A stretch of 64,000 nucleotides of DNA from Actinomycetes bacterium (GTDB lineage Bacteria > Actinomycetota > Acidimicrobiia > Acidimicrobiales > Palsa-688). Made by a program: the position numbers and the translations under genes. The notes beneath the pieces are model-generated. The model saw only the letters and a program-made list of their open reading frames with translations. It was not told the DNA's origin and made no database searches. Below are positions 25,832 to 33,147 of the stretch, one piece after another. The stretch lies in the NCBI GenBank assembly GCA_021809105.1, contig JAKBAM010000005.1, positions 82,883 through 146,882 on the forward strand, read 5' to 3'. Position 1 is the first letter of the stretch; every line of letters starts with the position of its first letter.

Positions 25832-27132
25832 GAACTTCAGGGACGGCGCTGTCGCTGTTCACCGGCGCCATGGGGCTCGACTTGGGTCTGGAGGCCGCCG
25901 GGTTCCGCGTCATCGGCGCGGTCGACAGCAATCCCAGGGCAGCAAAGACCGTCGCGCGAAACCGGCCCGACGTGCCTTTCTTTGACGGCCGCATCGAGGA
26001 CGTGTCGACTGAGGAGCTGCTGGAGCTCGCTGGCGTTGACGTCGGAGCGGTGACGGTCGTGAGTGGTGGTCCAAGCTGCCAGTCGTTCAGTACGGCCGGA
26101 CAACGACGGTCACTGGGCGACCCTCGCGGGACCTTGTTCCGCGAGTTTGTCCGCGTGGTGACTGAAGCCAAGCCGCGCTTCTTCGTCATGGAGAACGTCC
26201 GCGGCATCCTGTCCGCTGCCATCCGCCACCGGCCGTTGGCCGAACGTGGGCCAGGGAAGCCCACCCTCAAACCTGATGAATGTTATGGATCGGCCTTTCT
26301 GAGCATCCTGGGCGAACTGCAAGCAACCGGTTACTCGCTGTTCTTCGATCTATTGAACGCCGCTGACTACGGGGCGCCGCAACGTCGCGAGCGCTTGTTG
26401 ATCGTCGGGTCACGTGACGGCGAGCGGGTTGTGTTTCCCAAGCCGACGCATGCACGTGAGCCTGCGGACGGCCTGTCCCGTTGGGTCACCCTCCGCCAGG
26501 CGCTGGCGGATCTCGACGATCCGGCGCCAGCTTTCACCCAGCTGCCCCCATCGAAACGGAAGGTCATGGCCCTGGTGCCGGAAGGAGGCAACTGGCGAGA
26601 CCTCCCACCGAAGCGGCACCCGGAGATCCTCGGTCGTGCGTTTCAGTCCTGGGGCGGCCGTACCGGTTTCTATCGACGTCTCAGTTGGGACGAACCGACG
26701 CCGGCACTCACGACTAGGCCAGACAGCAAGGCGACCATGCTCTGCCATCCGACGGAACTGCGACCGCTCTCGATCCGGGAGTATGCGCGCATCCAACAGT
26801 TCCCAGATGACTGGATGTTTGAGGGCAGTGTCGCCCAGCAATACGAGCAGATCGGCAACGCCGTTCCCGTCGGCCTCGGTTGGGTGGCCGGGGAAGCGAT
26901 CCGCTTGGCGATACGGCACATACCTGGTCGGGCCGCGCCGGGACGGGTTTACTGCGACAACGCCGACCTACTGCGACGCCTAGGCCAAGGGGCTGGGACG
27001 GTACTCAACCCGCGCCGCATGCGAGAGGGCGCCACTGACACGAAGACGACGCGAACCTGGATGGCCGGGGTCCATGAGAACCGCTCGCGGATCCTCGAGA
27101 TCGTCGGCCCGTGGGTTGCCAGCACCTCTTGA
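25828..27132 (+). CDS. C5-cytosine DNA methyltransferase
   Basis: A 434-residue enzyme with the ordered m5C motifs: I (LSLFTGAMGLDLGLEAAGF, residues 8-27), IV (GGPSCQSFSTAG, catalytic Cys near residue 84), VI (MENVRGI, about 120), VIII (QRRERLLIVGS, about 184) and X (QIGNAVPVGLG, about 341). Motif IV reads GGPSC rather than the usual GGPPC; the Cys is kept. The target-recognition region is short (about 200-320). Translation starts at a TTG overlapping the RHH stop. The 3' end overlaps the antisense nuclease-like gene by 153 bases. With Vsr and helicase genes facing it, it is probably the modification arm of a defence cassette. Confidence 0.93.
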   Translation: MRTSGTALSLFTGAMGLDLGLEAAGFRVIGAVDSNPRAAKTVARNRPDVPFFDGRIEDVSTEELLELAGVDVGAVTVVSGGPSCQSFSTAGQRRSLGDPRGTLFREFVRVVTEAKPRFFVMENVRGILSAAIRHRPLAERGPGKPTLKPDECYGSAFLSILGELQATGYSLFFDLLNAADYGAPQRRERLLIVGSRDGERVVFPKPTHAREPADGLSRWVTLRQALADLDDPAPAFTQLPPSKRKVMALVPEGGNWRDLPPKRHPEILGRAFQSWGGRTGFYRRLSWDEPTPALTTRPDSKATMLCHPTELRPLSIREYARIQQFPDDWMFEGSVAQQYEQIGNAVPVGLGWVAGEAIRLAIRHIPGRAAPGRVYCDNADLLRRLGQGAGTVLNPRRMREGATDTKTTRTWMAGVHENRSRILEIVGPWVASTS

Positions 27133-27555
27133 AGTTGAACCTCCCGCCGCGAAGACGGCAGTCACGACACCGCTGTTACCCCCCATCGGGCGGACTGAGG
27201 GCACACACCCCGACCAACCGAGTTCACGGGCGAGACAGGTGATGGTTCCTGACCACGGAGTCGTCGTGGCTCGCGGGCAACACAGGACCAGGATCCCGAT
27301 ACGGCCGCTACGGGCGTGCGAGATGACCCACGTCAGGTAGCGGGCAAGACGGACCATGGTCTCTGAACCACGCGGGTGCTCGGTGTCCTTCGCCTCGCCG
27401 ACGAACAGCAGGTGACGCTGTGGTGAGAATCGCAGCACATCGGGTTCCGTGCCGTCCGGCAACCACCGCAGGTCGATAGCGGCACCGACCAAGGTCGCTA
27501 GCGCGACGAGGACGTCGACACGATCCTCGTGGGCGACGCCACCGGTACCGCTCAC
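26980..27555 (-). CDS. Small PD-(D/E)xK-like putative nuclease of the defence operon
   Basis: A 191-residue product from a GTG start. Residues 38-56 read PDVLRFSPQRHLLFVGEAK: Asp39, then Glu54-x-Lys56 at the end of a hydrophobic strand, which fits the PD-(D/E)xK nuclease signature. A further helix MVRLARYLTWVISHARSGR and strand IGILVLCCP follow, again compatible with the fold. It starts in a GTGA overlap with the SNF2 helicase stop, so it belongs to that operon. Its last 50 residues are encoded opposite the 3' end of the methyltransferase gene. I infer that it is the cleavage subunit; no assay or family match is available. Confidence 0.6.
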   Translation of the reverse strand: MSGTGGVAHEDRVDVLVALATLVGAAIDLRWLPDGTEPDVLRFSPQRHLLFVGEAKDTEHPRGSETMVRLARYLTWVISHARSGRIGILVLCCPRATTTPWSGTITCLARELGWSGCVPSVRPMGGNSGVVTAVFAAGGSTSRGAGNPRADDLEDPRAVLMDPGHPGSRRLRVSGALSHAARVEYRPSPLA

Positions 27556-29321
27556 GCCCGACCCGCAGCCGACAACGACGAGGATCGCCTCAGCTCATCG
27601 ATCATCGCGGTCCTCGTGGGCGGCGGGATGACTTCGTCGCCGAGCAGCTCCTGGGCGCTCTGCTCCTTGGCGTTCAGCCTTTCGTACTCGACTTCTTCGA
27701 TCGTGTCCTCGGCGAGCAGCACTAAGTACTCGACCTGGCGGTCCTGGCCGCGGCGGTGGATCCGGTCCAAGCTCTGGAGGTAATGGGCCGCCTGGTTCGA
27801 AAATGACTCGTACAGGGCAAAACGTGCCCGGTGCAAGGTGATCCCTGCCCCCGCCGCAGCGGGGTTCCCGACGAACAGCATGGTCGAGTCGTCGGTCTGG
27901 AACCTTTCGATCGCCTCGCGGCGGAGTTGGACATCTCCTACCGTGCCGTCATAGCGGACCGGTCGATAGCGGTGGTATCTGGCGACGAGCGCATCGATCG
28001 CCGCCGTGTAATAGGACCATACGACGACCTTCTCGTGTTGCCGGCCCACGAGATCAGCCAATAGCTCGTCCATCGCCAGGAGTTTGGCAGGGGTCTCGGT
28101 CCAGTCCTCGACGACGCCGCCTGGGTTAGAGCACACCTGCAGGAGCGCGCTACGGCGAGCCAGGAACGACGTCAGCTCCTTTCGGAACTGGGTGTCGTCA
28201 TAGGTTTCGAGGTCTTTGACGAGCCCGGCCGCTAGGTCGTCATAGACGGCGCGCTGGCGCGGTGCCAGCGGCAGGAGGACCCTGGTGAATGATTTCCCCG
28301 GCAGGTCAGGTAGCACCTGGCTCTTGAGGCTCCGGACGAGCAGGCCGCGTCGGGATAGGACGTCGGCGACCACCGGTCGAGCCTCCTCGCGGTCTTCGGG
28401 GATGCTCGTCCCCCGGAACGCCGTACCGAAATCAACCAGGTTGTGCTGCTCGACGACGTCATGGGGGGAGTTCGGGGCCGGGGTCCCGCACAGCACGAAG
28501 GCCCTCCCACACCATTCACGCAGCCGACGCATGGCCCGCGTACGCCGGGCGTCAGAGTTCTTCACGTAGAAGGACTCGTCGACGACGAGCACCGCCCGGT
28601 CAGCTCGCCGACCGAGCAACGCGCGCAGCTCGGCCTCCATGGTGACGGTGGATTCGAAGTTGGTGACGAGCACCTCAGGCATCCCCGACAGTGCTGCCCG
28701 CTTCTCACGAGGAGCACCCACCAGCATCCTGACGTCGTACAGCGACCCGCGGAACCGTTCGAAGTCACGGGGCCACTCGGCGACCATGCTCTTCGGTGCC
28801 ACGATCAACAGGAAGTCGGCCTCGTCGCGGTGGTGGAGGACGTCGAAAGCGAAGATGGTGGTCACCGTCTTGCCGGCGCCTTGCTCGTCGAAGACGCACA
28901 GGCCGAAAGCATCACGACCGGTCATGGCGGCGACGTTGACCCACTGGTGGTCGTCGAGCACGTCCAAGCCGGGCACGTCGGTTAGCCGCGTCTTTGCCAA
29001 AGACGGCCCCCCATCTATGACCGACCGGATGTCCGTCAGGACCGTGTCGTAGCGCTCGGCGACCCGGACGCGGTTCTCCGACCACCGCTTCGCCTCGTCG
29101 GCCCAACGGAGGCGGACGGACGAGGCCGCGAGGAGCAGTGGTAGGTCCTGGACCCCGACGACCACGCCCGCTGCGCTTCGACGTAGTGCCGTCATGCCCT
29201 CCGCCGCGAGCGCTTGGATGACGAGGCCGTCCGACGACCGGCCGCCTGACGAGAGCACGACGCAGTCGGCGCCCTCGCCGAGACGGACTTCAGCCGTTGG
29301 CACCGACGGGCTCGTCGTCAC
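27552..29321 (-). CDS. SNF2-family DEAD/DEAH helicase of the defence operon
   Basis: A 589-residue protein with all SF2/SNF2 motifs. Motif I is DEQGAGKTVTT (Lys151) and Ia IVAPKSMVAEWPRDFERF; II is VVDES (248-250, a DEAH-box variant), III GTPAPNSPHDVVEQ. Motif V is NPAAAGAGITLHRARFALY and VI SLDRIHRRGQDRQVEYLV. The first about 110 residues are a separate domain. SNF2 enzymes translocate on double-stranded DNA and are the motors of several restriction-like systems such as DISARM. The GTG start has a ribosome site AGGAGGT 6 bases upstream and overlaps the ParB-like gene by 32 bases. Confidence 0.9.
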   Translation of the reverse strand: MTTSPSVPTAEVRLGEGADCVVLSSGGRSSDGLVIQALAAEGMTALRRSAAGVVVGVQDLPLLLAASSVRLRWADEAKRWSENRVRVAERYDTVLTDIRSVIDGGPSLAKTRLTDVPGLDVLDDHQWVNVAAMTGRDAFGLCVFDEQGAGKTVTTIFAFDVLHHRDEADFLLIVAPKSMVAEWPRDFERFRGSLYDVRMLVGAPREKRAALSGMPEVLVTNFESTVTMEAELRALLGRRADRAVLVVDESFYVKNSDARRTRAMRRLREWCGRAFVLCGTPAPNSPHDVVEQHNLVDFGTAFRGTSIPEDREEARPVVADVLSRRGLLVRSLKSQVLPDLPGKSFTRVLLPLAPRQRAVYDDLAAGLVKDLETYDDTQFRKELTSFLARRSALLQVCSNPGGVVEDWTETPAKLLAMDELLADLVGRQHEKVVVWSYYTAAIDALVARYHRYRPVRYDGTVGDVQLRREAIERFQTDDSTMLFVGNPAAAGAGITLHRARFALYESFSNQAAHYLQSLDRIHRRGQDRQVEYLVLLAEDTIEEVEYERLNAKEQSAQELLGDEVIPPPTRTAMIDELRRSSSLSAAGRA

Positions 29322-30852
29322 CTAGCACCTCCTCGGCCTGGACTCGCACCAATTCGAGCGAGCGGAGCAACCTCCTCAGGTTGGCCGGCGTGATCTGGTC
29401 CCGGAACGCCTTGACCGGGAGGTCTTCGAGCCAGCTCGTGAAGGCCTCGATCCGGCTGTTGGCACCGAGCATTCGGGTCTCCGCCTTGCGGGCGCGGGCG
29501 ATCGAGAGCGCGTCCTCTACCTGGTCCTGGGCCTCATCGGTGTCGACGGTTTCCTTGGCCTTCTTCAAGAGCTCATAGGCGTCACCGTCGCTAAGGACGT
29601 GCTTGAGGTCGCGAATCTGGCTGAACCTACGGAACTTCCCGTCATAGAGCAGGTCGAACACGGTCTGGCGGAGCTGGTCATCCTGGTTCATCGCGAACGC
29701 GACCCCACCCGACCCACGACCCTTCTGCAACTCGTCGAAGTACTGGAAGTACCTGCTCGCCCGGTGCTGCACCTCGAAGACATCGCGCTTGTTCTTGGCC
29801 AGGTGGTGGTCCTCGAACTCGAGCGCCCAACCCATCATGTTGAGGTACCGGTTGACCGTGGTGGTGTCGGGGCCAAGGCCGAACTGCTTGGACAGCTCGC
29901 GCTTCATCTGCGCTTGCTCCTTAGGACCAGGGGTCCTCGGGAGCGCCGCCAACAGCGACTGCCAACGGTCGTAGACCTTCCTCGCCTTGATGTAGTCCGG
30001 CCACTCCTCCTTGAAGTCGGGCTCGAAGTTCAAGGACATCATCACCGCTTCGCGGTCTTCGTCCGTGGCGTGCTCGGTCAGCTGCCAAACGAAGAGCCAC
30101 TCAACGCGGTCACGTTCGGTCGCGTCGAACTCGATCGGGTTCGCAAGGATGTACTTCGAGGCGGCGACCCGACGGTTCCCGTCGAGGAGGGTGCCGTCGA
30201 CGTCAATGATCGGAGGCTTTTGCACACCATTTGCCGCGATACTGCGCGCCAGCGGTCGGATTCTGAACTGGTCGTCGCGGTCTTCTTCGTCGACACCGGT
30301 CAGCTTGAGGTTGCTCAACATGATGTCGAGCACCTCGCCGGGGGTGGGCTCACGCCCCTCTTGCTGTTCGAACTGCTTCGTGTGGATGTCCAAGCGCTCG
30401 TTGTCGTCCCACAGCTGGACGTCGTGGACTCGCACGAAGCCTTGGACCATCGGCACTCTCCGGCCGAGGTAGATCGGCGTGGGGTGCACAGCACCGACCT
30501 TGGTGTTCAGTCGGTCCTGCAGCGTCAATTTCGCTGGGGCCTCGTTTTCAGACGCTGGTGTGCTGCCACCGTGGTCCGCTGCCACGCTCTCCCGTAGCCG
30601 GATCACCTTCTCCACGAAGGCCCCGACATCGTCGAGATCCGTTGCCGCGGACTCGTCGGAGAGTACCTCGCTGTTAGAGCCCAAGGTAGTGAGGAGGGTT
30701 GTGAGGGCTCGACGCGCCTCGTCGCGTGAGAGCGGTCGCTCCAGCCCCAGGCGGAGGATGTCCTCGGCACCGTTCCCCGCTGCAGGCGATAGGGCGAATG
30801 CCTCCTGCAGCAAGGCTTCGAACTCTTCGCGAAGGTCCATCTGGTCGTTCAT
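29290..30852 (-). CDS. ParB/Srx-like domain protein of the defence operon
   Basis: A 520-residue protein. Residues about 195-240 form a ParB/sulfiredoxin-like domain: FRIRPLARSIAANGVQKPPI then IDVDGTLLDGNRRVAASKYI, the box I/II pattern where ParB binds CTP. The flanking parts are helical and charged. I see no typical ParB KorB helix-turn-helix, although KREFGLGPDTTTVNRYLNMM-like residues near 330-350 could bind DNA. ParB-like enzymes in defence loci (for example DndB-type or nuclease-linked forms) sense DNA or nucleotides. Its ATG overlaps the sigma gene stop (ATGA). Confidence 0.75.
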   Translation of the reverse strand: MNDQMDLREEFEALLQEAFALSPAAGNGAEDILRLGLERPLSRDEARRALTTLLTTLGSNSEVLSDESAATDLDDVGAFVEKVIRLRESVAADHGGSTPASENEAPAKLTLQDRLNTKVGAVHPTPIYLGRRVPMVQGFVRVHDVQLWDDNERLDIHTKQFEQQEGREPTPGEVLDIMLSNLKLTGVDEEDRDDQFRIRPLARSIAANGVQKPPIIDVDGTLLDGNRRVAASKYILANPIEFDATERDRVEWLFVWQLTEHATDEDREAVMMSLNFEPDFKEEWPDYIKARKVYDRWQSLLAALPRTPGPKEQAQMKRELSKQFGLGPDTTTVNRYLNMMGWALEFEDHHLAKNKRDVFEVQHRASRYFQYFDELQKGRGSGGVAFAMNQDDQLRQTVFDLLYDGKFRRFSQIRDLKHVLSDGDAYELLKKAKETVDTDEAQDQVEDALSIARARKAETRMLGANSRIEAFTSWLEDLPVKAFRDQITPANLRRLLRSLELVRVQAEEVLGDDEPVGANG

Positions 30853-31544
30853 TCGGTCTCCTCCGATTCCTCGTTGCCTGGGAGCTCCAGTTCCATCGGG
30901 AGGAGCTCGAAATGTTCTGCGGCCAGTCCTTCTTCCTGGGCGACGCGTGAGAGTCGCCTGAACCCGCGGTGCGCCCAGGTCTTGACGTTGTCCTTGTCCA
31001 TCCCCAAGGCGTCGGCGATCTCCTGATAGCCCAGCGACGCGACACCTTGCTCGACCGCATCGATGTAGAAGCCCATGACCGCCTGTACGTTCGCCGAGCC
31101 CACCCTGGGGAGAAGGCCGCGAGCGAGCTGGGCGAGCTTCGAGCGACGCTCGCTGTCGTCGGGCAGCAGGTCGCGGCGGAGGCTGCCGACGGCCAAGGGC
31201 ATCTCCCCGCGCAGCTCCTCTCGTTCACGGGCTCGCATGATGTCCGCCGCCTTGTGCCGGGCTGCGCCGGCTAGCCACAGCACGGGATCCTCGACGGCGA
31301 CCCCTTTGCCGAGGGCTTGGTACAGAGCCTCAAAGGCCTCGGCGACCGCTTGGTTCACGTCGTCGGAGGGCAACCAGGACCACTGTGCCCGCAATCGGGC
31401 GCTGAGACCGTCGAACGCCGGGCTGGCGAAGAGCACCTTCACCGCTTCCCAGCGGTCCCCGGATGCCACGGCTAGGTTGAAGGCGGCCAACACCTCCTCC
31501 GAGAGCCGGCGCTGTCCTGATGTAACCGGCTCTCCGTCGCCCAC
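30849..31544 (-). CDS. ECF-like sigma factor of the defence operon
   Basis: A 231-residue protein with a sigma region 2-like helix set (DVNQAVAEAFEALYQALGKG, WLAGAARHKAADIMRARERE, about residues 60-115) and a region 4 helix-turn-helix (LGYQEIADALGMDKDNVKTW then AHRGFRRLSRVAQEEG, about 170-210). The GTG start has an ideal AGGAGGT ribosome site. Sigma factors steer RNA polymerase to a few promoters, so this one may switch on the cassette itself or genes needed upon infection. No anti-sigma gene is next to it. It is the second gene after vsr and couples to the ParB-like gene by ATGA. Confidence 0.8.
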   Translation of the reverse strand: MGDGEPVTSGQRRLSEEVLAAFNLAVASGDRWEAVKVLFASPAFDGLSARLRAQWSWLPSDDVNQAVAEAFEALYQALGKGVAVEDPVLWLAGAARHKAADIMRAREREELRGEMPLAVGSLRRDLLPDDSERRSKLAQLARGLLPRVGSANVQAVMGFYIDAVEQGVASLGYQEIADALGMDKDNVKTWAHRGFRRLSRVAQEEGLAAEHFELLPMELELPGNEESEETE

Positions 31545-31600
31545 TGAACCTCCTCTCGCCTTCGTTCTTCACATAGGAGTCGGTGGGCCGTAACAGTTGG

Positions 31601-32083
31601 TTATTGCCAGCCGAGTTGCTTGAGCTCAGACCGAACGCGGTCGGCCACTGCGCCCGGTTCTTCGTGTTCCCACGCACGGATGACCCGCCAGCCGGCTGAG
31701 CGCAGCCGTTCATCAGTGTCGCGGTCGCGGTCCCAGTTCCTTCGCAACTTCGTGGCCCACCACTCGGTGTTGGTCTTGGCGTCGTGACCATGGTCAGGGC
31801 ACCCGTGCCACCAGCAGCCGTCGACGAGGAGAGCGAGCCGGACCCGCGGGAAGGCCACATCGACCCGCCGTCGCATCCCCGGCAAGGCCGCGTACTCGAC
31901 GCGGTAGCGCAGGCCGGCCGAGTAGAGGGCTCGGCGGACAGCCAGCTCAGGGGTGGTGTCCCGCCGACGCTGGCCGACCATCCGCCGACGCACCGCCGCT
32001 GATGAGGCCGGGGGCGCCGGAGGGCGCCGACCAGCTGTCAAGGCCTCGGTTGGGAGGGTGGGGACCGGACCAGCCGCGGTCAT
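31601..32083 (-). CDS. vsr: Very short patch repair endonuclease (Vsr)
   Basis: A 160-residue protein with the Vsr layout: RRDTTPELAVRRALYSAGLR, then VDVAFPRVRLALLVDGCWWH with the catalytic Asp75, the GCWWHGCP zinc and wedge motif (about 89-96) and KLRRNWDRDRDTDERLRSAG. Vsr nicks T:G mismatches that arise when 5-methylcytosine deaminates; it is normally partnered with a Dcm-type methyltransferase, as here. I place the start at the ATG at 32083 (GAGAAG about 7 bases upstream); an in-frame ATG at 32098 is possible. It leads the minus-strand defence operon, 56 bases ahead of the sigma gene. Confidence 0.92.
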   Translation of the reverse strand: MTAAGPVPTLPTEALTAGRRPPAPPASSAAVRRRMVGQRRRDTTPELAVRRALYSAGLRYRVEYAALPGMRRRVDVAFPRVRLALLVDGCWWHGCPDHGHDAKTNTEWWATKLRRNWDRDRDTDERLRSAGWRVIRAWEHEEPGAVADRVRSELKQLGWQ

Positions 32084-32205
32084 GCTCAAGCTTCTCATGG
32101 CGGAAGGCACGCTGTCGTGGCCGGCGACGCCCAGAGTCGGCGCCTTGCCTTCCCCGCTGAGCGGGGGTCTCATCGCTGCAGGCCCGCGATCAGGAGGTAC
32201 GTGTC

Positions 32206-32516
32206 ATGCGGCGAGTCGCCATCTATACAAGTGAAGCACCAGGGAGGTCGGGCCGGGCCACGCTGGACTGCCAGGTTGCCGGGATGGTTGCCCAGGTCGC
32301 CCGTCAGCCCGGCTGGCAGCATGTCGCATCGACGTGGTGGTGGTCGACGGCTACGGGCGGCTGTCGCCCAACGGGCACGAACAGGGTGCGCTCGTCGCCC
32401 AACTGGGCGCGGCCGGCGTGAGGGTGGTGGTCCTGCGGCCGTCAGCTGGTCACCGGTTCGCGAAGGCGCTGGCGAACTTTGCGCTGGCCGCCCTGATCGG
32501 CGAAGGGCTCCGCTGA
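32206..32516 (+). pseudogene. Broken serine-recombinase-like catalytic domain
   Basis: An ATG with a perfect AGGAGGT ribosome site opens MRRVAIYTSEAPGRSGRATL, then DCQVAGMVAQVARQPGWQHV, like a resolvase start (RVAIYxRxST...LDxQ). The frame is then lost near 32325-32335, and the next frame continues with VVVVDGYGRLSPNGHEQGAL, VAQLGAAGVRVVVLRPSAG and FALAALIGEGLR, which match the rest of a resolvase domain. A one-base change would join the two. The usual catalytic Arg-Ser context is altered (YTSEAP), so it may have been inactive before the frameshift. Confidence 0.5.
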
Positions 32517-32580
32517 CCGACCGGGTCGAACCGTCGACGGCTACGGGCGCAGTCGTTGGTGCGTGACGCGATGCTGTCGG

Positions 32581-33147
32581 CTACGACGACAGCAGTACGG
32601 CGACGAGGGCGCCGGCCACGAGGAACGGGCCGGCGGCCAGCGCACGGCGTCGAGCGCCGTGGTCGAGAAGGTGATGTGCCGGGAGGGCGAGAGCAGCGAG
32701 TAGCCAGGCGGCGAGGGTGCCGCTGCTGAGGGCGGACCAGCCGAGCCAGCCGAGGTAGAGGCCGAGTAGGGCGCCGAGTTCGATGTCGCCAATGCCGAAC
32801 TGGGTTGGTAAGGCCAGCCCGAGGACGAGGTAGAAACCCACGAGCGAGGCCATGGCGATACTGCCGCGGGCAAGCGCCCACCACTGGCCCCGAGATGCCG
32901 ACGCCACGGCGAGCAGCACGGCGGCGAGTGGATATGACGGGAGCATGATCGCCTCGGGGATCTTTCGGGTGGCGAGATCGGTGACGGTGACCACAGCTGA
33001 GGCCGCGCCGAGAGCGAGGTATGCGGGGAGGGCGGGGGACCATCCGAACCGCCAGGCCATCGCTGCCTCGATGCCGGCGCCCAGGGCGCAGGTTGCCGCT
33101 ATGCGGGCGGGCGTGTCGATGCCGGGGAGGAGCTTCGCGGTGTTCAC
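32581..33147 (-). CDS. Type IV prepilin peptidase (A24 family)
   Basis: A 188-residue polytopic membrane protein with about six helices. The two catalytic Asp motifs are present: VTVTDLATRKIPEAIMLPSY and FGIGDIELGALLGLYLGWLG (GxGD). The enzyme cuts the leader of Flp-type prepilins at the cytoplasmic face. It lacks the N-methylation domain of long PilD enzymes, as usual for Tad-type (CpaA/TadV) peptidases. The GTG start overlaps the stop of the LysM-BTAD gene (GTGA). It is the last gene of the Tad operon. Confidence 0.88.
   Translation of the reverse strand: MNTAKLLPGIDTPARIAATCALGAGIEAAMAWRFGWSPALPAYLALGAASAVVTVTDLATRKIPEAIMLPSYPLAAVLLAVASASRGQWWALARGSIAMASLVGFYLVLGLALPTQFGIGDIELGALLGLYLGWLGWSALSSGTLAAWLLAALALPAHHLLDHGARRRALAAGPFLVAGALVAVLLSS

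Noticed and set aside
25828..32083. Assignment as DISARM or as a phosphorothioation (Dnd/Ssp) system
   Set aside because: There is no DUF1998, PLD or DrmB-like gene, and no cysteine desulfurase or DndC/D-like gene; only the helicase plus m5C-methyltransferase theme is shared.
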